A DNA stretch of 19,565 bases from contig JALRBB010000301.1 of assembly GCA_023257915.1 (NCBI GenBank), positions 1 through 19,565 of the forward strand, written 5' to 3'. Source of the DNA: Quisquiliibacterium sp. GTDB lineage: Bacteria; Pseudomonadota; Gammaproteobacteria; Burkholderiales; Burkholderiaceae_E. How positions within the stretch are numbered: the stretch's first letter is position 1; every line of letters begins with the position of its first letter. Under the pieces are notes generated by a model. That model was not told the origin of the DNA. It saw only the letters and a list, made by a program, of their open reading frames with translations, and did no database searches. The translations under genes were made by a program, and so were the position numbers. Shown here in pieces: positions 13,808-19,565 of the stretch.

Positions 13808-14710
13808 TTAGTTCAACTGCTGGATACCAGCCAGAACCCAGCCACCGGTGCCGTCCATCGGTTTGACCAGGTTCCACACCTCGTCAAATGTCTGTGCAGC
13901 AGAAGACTCGCTCTCGCGAACCAGTCCATTGAAGCGCACGCTGGCCATGTAGTCGGTTTGCGTGGTTTCAACACCGAGCAGTTCGGCGTCGAGCTTGACG
14001 ACGTCGGTCTTGTTCGGCGACGGGCCACGCTCATGGATTTGCAGGCGCAACTCGCCAAACATCTCCGGACTGGTGAATTCGCGAAGATCGTTCAGATCTG
14101 CAGCGTCATAAGCTGCCTGCAGTCGCACAAACTGAACCTTGGCGTTGCGCAGGAAACCCTCGACGTCGAAATCTGCAGGAACGCCCCAGGGCCCAGACGG
14201 AGCCGCGGCCAGCGAGGCAGGTTGCACGACGGGTGCCGAGCCGCCCCCTTGCGCGTCTGTGGGAAGCGGCGCGTAGCGAACACTTGCTTCGGAGCCGACG
14301 TTTGCGCCCGCATAGGCTGGCTGCATCGAGGCGCCGGAGGCGGCTGCGCGCCGAGCCATCACGAGGCGGATGACGACGAAGGCCGCGACGGCAAGCATCA
14401 GCACCAGCATCAGCGAGGCGAGTTCCTCGCCCATGCCCAGATGGCTGGCCAGCGCAGCCAAGCCGAGACCGGCGGCCAGACCGGCGATCGGGCCGAGCCA
14501 GCGATTACGAGCCGGCTGAGCGGCAGCCGAGGGCTGAGCCTGCTGCCGCGGTGCGGTAGCCTGCTGCGGCGTGGTCGCCTGCCGCTGGGTGACGCTGCTC
14601 GACTGGCGTCCGATTGAAGACCCGCCTCCCAGGCGCTTGGCCTCGGCGACTTCCACGGTAAGCAACACGCCGACTGCCAGCGCGATTGCCAAAGAGATTC
14701 CCCAACGCAT
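13808..14710 (-). CDS. Tim44-like domain membrane protein
   Basis: This 300-aa protein has an N-terminal signal or anchor (residues 1-24, ending near VEVAEA). A Ser/Gln/Thr/Ala-rich linker follows at about 30-65. Two hydrophobic segments follow (about 71-88 and 96-114), then a Gly/Ala/Pro linker. The C-terminal Tim44-like domain runs from about 175 to the end, with VEGFLRNAKVQFVRLQAAYD and DLNDLREFTSPEMFGELRLQ. In mitochondria Tim44 tethers the import motor to the membrane; in bacteria the family's role is poorly defined. Its conserved place between ubiE and ubiJ in Burkholderiales suggests a membrane role near the quinone pathway, which is inference. AGGGAG lies 9 nt before the ATG. A 134-bp gap separates it from ubiE and a terminator follows. 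Confidence 0.85.
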   Translation of the reverse strand: MRWGISLAIALAVGVLLTVEVAEAKRLGGGSSIGRQSSSVTQRQATTPQQATAPRQQAQPSAAAQPARNRWLGPIAGLAAGLGLAALASHLGMGEELASLMLVLMLAVAAFVVIRLVMARRAAASGASMQPAYAGANVGSEASVRYAPLPTDAQGGGSAPVVQPASLAAAPSGPWGVPADFDVEGFLRNAKVQFVRLQAAYDAADLNDLREFTSPEMFGELRLQIHERGPSPNKTDVVKLDAELLGVETTQTDYMASVRFNGLVRESESSAAQTFDEVWNLVKPMDGTGGWVLAGIQQLN

Positions 14711-14844
14711 GATCCTGACTCCCTGTCTGTTGAAGCTTTATCGACTTTGAGGTTTCAACCCCGTCTTTTTATGACCCGGTTGGCGAGCCGATCTTGCAAC
14801 TCGGACCCGGTTCGCGCAACTGAGTCGCAGCATCGCACAAAAAC

Positions 14845-15585
14845 CTACATCCGGATGCCTTCGTGCAACGCAACCACTCCGCCAGCCAGGTTGAAGTAGC
14901 GAACGCGCGACAGTCCGCAGGCGCGCATCATCGTGCACAAGGTCTCCTGATCCGGGTGCATCCGGATCGATTCGGCCAGGTAGCGATAGCTTTCGGAATC
15001 CCCCGCGATCCGCTGCCCCAGCCAGGGCAGCACCGAAAATGAATACACATCGTAGAGCCGCTCCAGCGGTTTCCAGACGCGGGAAAACTCCAGCACCAGC
15101 AACTTTCCGCCGGGGCGCAGCACACGGGTCATCTCCGCCAGTGCACGATCCTTGTGCGTCATGTTGCGCAGCCCAAACGCCACCGTCACCCGATCAAAGT
15201 AGCCGGTCGCAAAAGGCAATTTCTCTGCGTCGCACTGCACCGCTGGCTGCACTAGCCCGTCATCGAGCATCCGGTCGCGCCCAATCCGCAGCATCGACGC
15301 GTTGATGTCGCTCAGCCAGATCTCGCCGGTCGGTCCGACCCGTCTGGCAAACTCCCGCGACAGATCGGCGGTACCGCCCGCCACGTCGAGGATTTTCATA
15401 CCGGGGCGCACCGCTGCCTGCCCGATCGTGAACCGTTTCCAGAGCCGATGCAGGCCACCGGACATCAGATCGTTCATCAGGTCGTAACGCCCGGCGACCG
15501 AATCGAACACCTCGGCGACCCGCGAGGCCTTCTGAGCCTGCGGCACCGACTGATAACCGAAGTGAGTCTTGTCTGGCTCGTCCAT
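14845..15585 (-). CDS. ubiE: Ubiquinone/menaquinone biosynthesis C-methyltransferase UbiE
   Basis: This 246-aa SAM-dependent C-methyltransferase methylates the benzoquinol ring of the ubiquinone precursor (and demethylmenaquinol where present). Numbering from the ATG at 15585, the UbiE signature [18 protein letters not shown] lies at 33-50 and the SAM-binding [11 protein letters not shown] at 66-76. [20 protein letters not shown] and the second family signature [20 protein letters not shown] follow, then [17 protein letters not shown]. It aligns end to end with E. coli UbiE, which starts shortly before the conserved HFG motif. An in-frame TTG at 15603 would overlap the upstream DUF971 stop as TTGA and add six residues. 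I prefer the ATG because it matches the family length. Confidence 0.97.
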   Translation of the reverse strand: MDEPDKTHFGYQSVPQAQKASRVAEVFDSVAGRYDLMNDLMSGGLHRLWKRFTIGQAAVRPGMKILDVAGGTADLSREFARRVGPTGEIWLSDINASMLRIGRDRMLDDGLVQPAVQCDAEKLPFATGYFDRVTVAFGLRNMTHKDRALAEMTRVLRPGGKLLVLEFSRVWKPLERLYDVYSFSVLPWLGQRIAGDSESYRYLAESIRMHPDQETLCTMMRACGLSRVRYFNLAGGVVALHEGIRM

Positions 15586-15599
15586 GGGACCCCGATGGC

Positions 15600-16028
15600 T
15601 CAATGCCGCGGCCGGCTGACGCTGGCGGTCTGCATCGCGCCGGACTCTGAGGCCGGAACCTGCGGATCGCGGCTGGCGCCAGCCTTCTCAAGCCGAGCCA
15701 GGTAGTCTGCCCAAAGCTGCTGATGCTGATCGCCGAGCCAGTACAGGTATTCCCAGGAAAAGATTCCGGTGTCGTGACCGTCGGAAAATCGCGGCTGAAT
15801 CGCATAGTTCCCGACTGCATCGACCGCGTCGATGCCGATGTCCCGCTTGCCAGTCTGCAACACTTCCTGGCCGGGTCCATGACCCCGTACCTCGGCGGAA
15901 GGCGAATAAACCCGCATCAGCTCGAACGGCAGCTTGAACTGTCGGCCATCGGCATACTCGATCTCGAGCACGCGCGACTGTTGATGAACGACGATTCGGG
16001 TTGGAGCGGGAGTGTTTGGGCCGGCCAT
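15600..16028 (-). CDS. DUF971 domain protein (gamma-butyrobetaine hydroxylase-like N-terminal domain)
   Basis: This 142-aa protein is a stand-alone DUF971 domain. The same domain forms the N-terminus of gamma-butyrobetaine hydroxylase, and in some proteins it accompanies Fe-S or P-loop partners; its function alone is not established. Family features are [20 protein letters not shown], then [33 protein letters not shown] and the closing [18 protein letters not shown] Pro/Ser-rich tail of about 30 residues follows. The true start is the ATG at 16028, with AGGA about 10 nt upstream; the open frame runs back to 16337 but that part overlaps the phosphoesterase gene and is not conserved. It ends 15 bp before the ubiE ATG, a spacing that implies coupled expression. 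Confidence 0.9.
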   Translation of the reverse strand: MAGPNTPAPTRIVVHQQSRVLEIEYADGRQFKLPFELMRVYSPSAEVRGHGPGQEVLQTGKRDIGIDAVDAVGNYAIQPRFSDGHDTGIFSWEYLYWLGDQHQQLWADYLARLEKAGASRDPQVPASESGAMQTASVSRPRH

Positions 16029-16071
16029 GCTTGAAAGGTCCTGCTGGTTTGTGAGTGCTGATGGTAGCCGA

Positions 16072-16920
16072 TCAGGCACGAACTGCCGCCAAATCCACCA
16101 CGAGTTGCGGATCGAAATCAGGATTCTCGAAAACCGGTACCAACTCAACGCGCTCAGCGAACCCCTGATCCGCAGGCTGATGTTTGGAAGGTTTGCGCGG
16201 ATAGCCCCGTGGATTGCAGACGACCTCGCAACCACCGACCCGATAGCGCTGCGTCGTGTGGGTATGACCATGGATCCACAGCGTGGCCTGAGCGACCAGG
16301 TGATCGAGATCGCTCGCAAAGCCGACATTGCTCGCAAATGCGACGAAGTCCGGATGCACCGAGCGCCAACTCGGCAGATGATGGCTGACGACCACCGTTG
16401 GGCCGTCCCAGGGACGCGCCAGTTCCTCGGTCAGCCAGGCGCGCGACACCGCGTGCAGCGCAGTCCAGTCGGATAGCGCCAGGACGGGCTGCAAGCCGCC
16501 GCGGGCGTACCGGATCGCTCGAAAGTCGGGAATCATGCGTCGCACTTGCTCGAATGCCTGCTCCGGACTCAGCTGAAGTAGCCGGCCCGGATGCTCGAAC
16601 AGCCGGAAATCCGTCCACAGCGTGCAGCCGAGAAAACGCACCCCGTCGATAACGGTTGCCTCGTTCTCGAGCAGTCGCACCCCGGATAGACGAGCCTGGT
16701 CGCGCATGGCATCCAGTGTCGACAAATATTCGCCGTCGTAAAACTCGTGATTGCCGGCGACCATCAGAATTTCATCGCGCGGGAACGCCTGCCGCGCCCA
16801 ACGCAAGGCCTCGACACCGTTGTGGATGTCGCCGGCCAGCACGACAAGGTCGGCCGCAACCGGTTGTGGCTCGAACGCGGCGACCTCTACGTGCAGGTCT
16901 GACAGGATTCTCAGGCGCAT
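16072..16920 (-). CDS. Calcineurin-like metallophosphoesterase
   Basis: This 282-aa dinuclear-metal phosphoesterase has the full motif set: SDLHVE with D8/H10, GDIHNG with D31, GNHE with N57/H58, VSHHLPS and HGHTHT. It probably hydrolyses a phosphomonoester or phosphodiester in the cytoplasm, since no signal peptide or membrane segment is present. The substrate is unknown. The start is the ATG at 16920, where the protein begins directly with the first beta strand and GGGAG lies 6 nt upstream. A longer open frame back to 17061 would overlap the HIT gene. It lies 49 bp downstream of HIT and 43 bp upstream of DUF971, so it interrupts a pairing that is usually direct. Confidence 0.9.
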   Translation of the reverse strand: MRLRILSDLHVEVAAFEPQPVAADLVVLAGDIHNGVEALRWARQAFPRDEILMVAGNHEFYDGEYLSTLDAMRDQARLSGVRLLENEATVIDGVRFLGCTLWTDFRLFEHPGRLLQLSPEQAFEQVRRMIPDFRAIRYARGGLQPVLALSDWTALHAVSRAWLTEELARPWDGPTVVVSHHLPSWRSVHPDFVAFASNVGFASDLDHLVAQATLWIHGHTHTTQRYRVGGCEVVCNPRGYPRKPSKHQPADQGFAERVELVPVFENPDFDPQLVVDLAAVRA

Positions 16921-16969
16921 CGGCGCTCCCGCCCAAGGGGCAAGCGGCCTGGGAAACCCGGTCCGCAAT

Positions 16970-17425
16970 TCATCCGCCCGCCCCGAGCGCTTGCTGCAGC
17001 GCCACCCGATAGTCGGAAAGCTGCCGGCCAACCGCCTCAGTCCTGGTCGCCGCCTGCGCATCGCGACCGGCGGGTGCCCCCCAGACCGGTTGCGGAAAAT
17101 GCCGATCGTCGCGCCAGCGCGGAATCACATGCCAGTGCAGATGCGGAACCATGTTTCCAAAACTGGCCAGATTGATCTTGTCAGGCCGAAGAACCTCGCG
17201 CTGCACCTGTTCGACCCGGAACACGATCGCCATCAGCCGCTCGCGCGAGACAGGGGCCAGGTCAGTCATCTCGGCCAGATGGGCATCGAGGATCACGCGT
17301 GTGAACCCGGGATAGTCGGGCTCGTCGACAAGCACAACATGCGCAAAACCGTCGCGCCACACCAGCTGCCCGCCGTCGTCGGCGCACAACGCGCAAGCCT
17401 GACGCAGGTCACTCTGAGCAGTCAT
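16970..17425 (-). CDS. HIT family hydrolase
   Basis: This 151-aa histidine-triad protein should hydrolyse or transfer nucleotide phosphates (AMP-linked substrates). The active-site motif PHLHWHVIPRW has H95, H97 and H99, the catalytic triad histidines. An N-terminal C11-x2-C14 pair may bind metal, as in some HIT proteins. DEPDYPGFTRVIL matches the substrate-binding beta strands. The C-terminal DRHFPQPVWG is a feature I associate with betaproteobacterial members. The ribosome binding site before ATG 17425 is weak. It starts 16 nt after the SDR stop and is probably cotranscribed. Confidence 0.93.
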   Translation of the reverse strand: MTAQSDLRQACALCADDGGQLVWRDGFAHVVLVDEPDYPGFTRVILDAHLAEMTDLAPVSRERLMAIVFRVEQVQREVLRPDKINLASFGNMVPHLHWHVIPRWRDDRHFPQPVWGAPAGRDAQAATRTEAVGRQLSDYRVALQQALGAGG

Positions 17426-17441
17426 CGTCGGCGATCCCGGT

Positions 17442-18212
17442 TCAGAACTTCGTGTAACCGCCGTCGATGACGAACTGCTCGCCGGTGTGATACGCCGATG
17501 CGTCGCTCATCAGGTAAACCGCGATGCCGCCAAAATCATCAATGCTCCCCCAGCGTCGGGCCGGGATTCGCGGCAGCACTGCGCCTGCGAATTTTTCGTC
17601 TGAGGTTGCGCGGGCAGTCATGTCGGTGACGATCCAGCCCGGCAGGATCGAGTTGACCCGAATCTGGTAGCGCGCCAGTTCGACCGCGAGCGCCCGCACA
17701 TAGGAGGTCACCGCACCCTTGGACGCGCCATAGTGACTATTGCGGGCAGCGCCCTCGATGGCTGCGGTGCTGGCGGTGGCGACCAGCGCTCCGCCCTCGC
17801 CGCGCTCGGACATGTGACGCGCCGCAGCCCGGAATGTGAAAAACACTCCGTCAACGTTGATGCGCTGCACCCGACGAAACTCTTCGTAGCTCATCTGCAG
17901 CAGCGGCGTGGGACGCGACGAGACACCGGCATTGGCAAAGCAGGCGTCGACCTTGCCGAGCGCCGCAACCGAATCCGCAAAAGCGGTCTCGACCTGCTGC
18001 TCGTCCCCGACGTCGCAGACAAAGGCTTCGACCCGCCCGCCGGTCTCGGCGGCAAGCCGAGCCTGAGCATCGCGTGTCTTTTGAGCGTTGGAACCCCAGA
18101 TCGCCACATGCGCGCCAGCCGCCAGCAGCGCGGCAGCCATGCCATAACCAATGCCGCCGTTACCGCCGGTGACGACCGCGGTGCGGCCGGATAGATCGAA
18201 GGGCTTGTACAT
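17442..18212 (-). CDS. SDR family oxidoreductase (FabG-like)
   Basis: This 256-aa classical SDR has a complete active site: TGGNGGIG (15-22), NAG (94-96), N119, S148, Y161 and K165 (in YGASK). The C-terminal YLMSDASAYHTGEQFVIDGG is the usual FabG/gluconate-5-dehydrogenase-like closing motif with IDGG. The N-terminal PFDLSGRTAVVTGG is also typical. Cofactor preference is not obvious after the second strand (WGSN), and the substrate is unknown. GGAG lies 6 nt before the ATG. The gene follows a strong terminator, so it probably heads the transcript that continues through HIT, phosphoesterase, DUF971 and ubiE. Confidence 0.92.
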   Translation of the reverse strand: MYKPFDLSGRTAVVTGGNGGIGYGMAAALLAAGAHVAIWGSNAQKTRDAQARLAAETGGRVEAFVCDVGDEQQVETAFADSVAALGKVDACFANAGVSSRPTPLLQMSYEEFRRVQRINVDGVFFTFRAAARHMSERGEGGALVATASTAAIEGAARNSHYGASKGAVTSYVRALAVELARYQIRVNSILPGWIVTDMTARATSDEKFAGAVLPRIPARRWGSIDDFGGIAVYLMSDASAYHTGEQFVIDGGYTKF

Positions 18213-18238
18213 GGTGGTCTCCGTAGGGTGCGCTGTCG

Positions 18239-18274
18239 AAAAATCGGTGGCGCCCCCTCACGAAGGGGAGGCGC
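18239..18274 (-). terminator. Rho-independent terminator of the Fe-S oxidoreductase gene
   Basis: GCGCC (18250-18254) pairs with GGCGC (18270-18274). After a bulged A (18269), CCC (18255-18257) pairs with GGG and T18258 with G18265, leaving a CACGAA loop. On the minus strand a TTTTT run (18243-18239) follows the stem by 6 nt. It sits 29 nt beyond the stop codon at 18303. Confidence 0.75.
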
Positions 18275-18302
18275 TCAAGGAACCCGATTCTAGATCAGCG
18301 CG

Positions 18303-19565
18303 TCAGACCAGCACGCGCTCGATACCCCCGTCGTTGGCGTGGGTGACGTACTGCTGCATCCAGTCCGGCCCCAGCAGATGCCGGGCGAGTTCGACAACGA
18401 TGTAGTCGGCCTGCACGCCGGTGTCGTCCTGATAGCGCGACAAGCCCTGCAGGCACGACGGGCAGGAAGTGAGCACCTTGACTTCGCCATCGAAGGCGCG
18501 CTGCGGGCCGCCGCCGGACTGCACCGGGATCGCGCGAAGTGCCTCAGCACCACGACGCATTTCCTGCTCCTTGCGGAACCGCACCTGCGTCGATACGTCG
18601 GGACGGCTGATCGCCAGCGTGCCGGATTCACCGCAGCAGCGATCGTTCTTGTCAACGCGCCCGTTCAGGTGCGCATTGACCAGTGTGTTGACCACCTTGA
18701 GCGGCGCATGCTGCTTCATCGGGCTGTGGCAGGGGTCGTGATACATGTACCGCGTGCCGGTCACACCCTCCAGCCGGACACCCTTTTCCATCAGGAACTC
18801 ATGGATGTCGACGATGCGGCAGCCAGGGAAGATCCGGTCAAACTCATAGCCCTGCAACTGGTCATAGCAGGTGCCGCAGCTGACAACCACCGTGCGGATA
18901 TCGAGGTAATTGAGCGTGTTTGCGACCCGATGGAACAGCACCCGGTTGTCGGTGATGATCTGGTCGGCCTTGTCGAACTGACCGGAGCCGCGCTGCGGAT
19001 ATCCACAGCACAGGTACCCAGGCGGCAACACCGTCTGCACGCCAACTTTCCAGAGCATCGCCTGAGTCGCAAGCCCGACCTGTGAAAAAAGTCGCTCGGA
19101 CCCACAACCCGGGAAATAGAACACCGCCTCGGAGTCGACGTTGGTGGTCTTCGGGTTGCGAATGATCGGGACATAACGCGAGTCTTCGACATCAAGCAGC
19201 GCGCGCGCGGTCTTTTTGGGCAAGCCGGTCGGCATCTTCTTGTTGACGAAATGGATCACCTGCGCCTTGAGCTCCGGCTTGCCGACGGTGGCCGGCGGCT
19301 TGCGGGTCTGAGCCTGCGCGAACTTGCGCAGCAGATCATGCGCAAAGCGCTGCGCCCGATAACCAACTCCGACCATCGCGGCCCGCGCCGCCTTGATCGC
19401 GTCCGGATCGGTGGCATTCAGAAAAAACATCGCAGCGGCATTGCCGGCATTGAACTTCTTTTTGCCCATCTTGCGCAGCAGGTTGCGCATATTCATCGAC
19501 ACGTCACCGAAGTCGATATCGACCGGACAGGGGGTCTCGCACTTGTGGCACACGGTGCAATGGTC
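18303..19565 (-). CDS. Fe-S/CCG-domain oxidoreductase, C-terminal part (runs off right edge)
   Basis: The visible 420 residues are the C-terminal part of a larger redox protein. At the right edge the frame reads CTVCHKCETPCPVDIDFG, a 4Fe-4S ferredoxin-type motif (C-x2-C-x2-C-x3-CP), so the true start lies outside the window and the internal GTG near 19553 is not it. Two CCG (cysteine-rich) domains follow: FPGCG ... YLCCGYPQRG ... SCGTC, and HDPCH ... DRCCGESG ... SCPSC. Both keep the Cys sets that bind noncanonical Fe-S clusters in heterodisulfide reductase, GlcF and LutA-type proteins. In Burkholderiales such a part is found at the end of a long FAD/Fe-S protein (DUF3683-type, D-lactate/2-hydroxyacid dehydrogenase-like), the likeliest identity. 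A GlcF-like separate subunit is the alternative. Confidence 0.88.
   Translation of the reverse strand, partial: DHCTVCHKCETPCPVDIDFGDVSMNMRNLLRKMGKKKFNAGNAAAMFFLNATDPDAIKAARAAMVGVGYRAQRFAHDLLRKFAQAQTRKPPATVGKPELKAQVIHFVNKKMPTGLPKKTARALLDVEDSRYVPIIRNPKTTNVDSEAVFYFPGCGSERLFSQVGLATQAMLWKVGVQTVLPPGYLCCGYPQRGSGQFDKADQIITDNRVLFHRVANTLNYLDIRTVVVSCGTCYDQLQGYEFDRIFPGCRIVDIHEFLMEKGVRLEGVTGTRYMYHDPCHSPMKQHAPLKVVNTLVNAHLNGRVDKNDRCCGESGTLAISRPDVSTQVRFRKEQEMRRGAEALRAIPVQSGGGPQRAFDGEVKVLTSCPSCLQGLSRYQDDTGVQADYIVVELARHLLGPDWMQQYVTHANDGGIERVLV

Noticed and set aside
13700..14617. 305-codon plus-strand frame opposite the Tim44-like gene
   Set aside because: The minus strand carries a signal sequence, membrane segments and a Tim44-like domain with its own terminator. 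The plus frame would run through that terminator.
16029..16337. N-terminal extension of the DUF971 frame
   Set aside because: It overlaps the end of the phosphoesterase gene, is not part of the domain, and the ATG at 16028 has a usable ribosome binding site.

Overview
The window is GC-rich DNA, densely packed with high-GC3 coding sequence. It most likely comes from a betaproteobacterium, probably of the order Burkholderiales. The best taxonomic clue is the minus-strand cluster on the right: a two-CCG-domain Fe-S oxidoreductase, HIT protein, DUF971 protein, ubiE, Tim44-like protein and ubiJ. That order is familiar from Burkholderiales genomes. A Tat-exported TRAP binding protein followed by an amidase fits the same group.

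Layout, left to right. (1) Positions 1-2240 are the edge of an exopolysaccharide or surface-glycan locus. It has the N-terminus of an undecaprenyl-phosphate sugar transferase (minus strand, runs off the left edge), an OmpR-type response regulator without a visible kinase (plus), and a GT2 rhamnosyltransferase-like enzyme (minus). (2) Positions 2241-2688 form a divergent intergenic region with no recognisable gene. (3) Positions 2689-7446 look like one plus-strand operon: TRAP binding protein, small and large permeases, an amidase, and a 54-aa two-helix membrane protein that starts with TTG. Two strong stem-loops sit between the binding protein and the permeases. (4) Positions 7447-7804 hold a candidate 58-aa tail-hydrophobic protein on the minus strand and the upstream region of the next unit. 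(5) Positions 7805-9400 encode an SDR dehydrogenase and a crotonase-family enzyme. (6) Positions 9565-12899 encode a CPA2/Kef-like antiporter, a YbdK-type carboxylate-amine ligase and an MscS-type channel. The first two genes overlap by 8 nt, and an extended -10 promoter lies upstream. (7) Positions 12961-19565 are all on the minus strand. Read in transcription order they are a partial Fe-S/CCG oxidoreductase, a rho-independent terminator, an SDR, HIT, a calcineurin-like phosphoesterase, DUF971, ubiE, Tim44-like, a second terminator, and ubiJ.

How they work together. The TRAP-amidase unit probably imports an organic acid or amide-bearing carboxylate and hydrolyses an amide in the cytoplasm. 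The antiporter-ligase-MscS group looks like an ion and osmotic homeostasis module with a possible thiol link. The right-hand cluster supports ubiquinone synthesis (UbiE methyltransferase, UbiJ accessory lipid-binding factor) and redox metabolism.

The observations most worth a second look are the TTG-started small membrane protein at the end of the TRAP-amidase operon, the antiporter/YbdK/MscS trio, the tandem 10-bp direct repeat upstream of the OmpR-type regulator, and a possibly leaderless ubiJ. I found no CRISPR array, tRNA, rRNA, IS element or phage gene. No single locus is clearly a new defence or mobile system.
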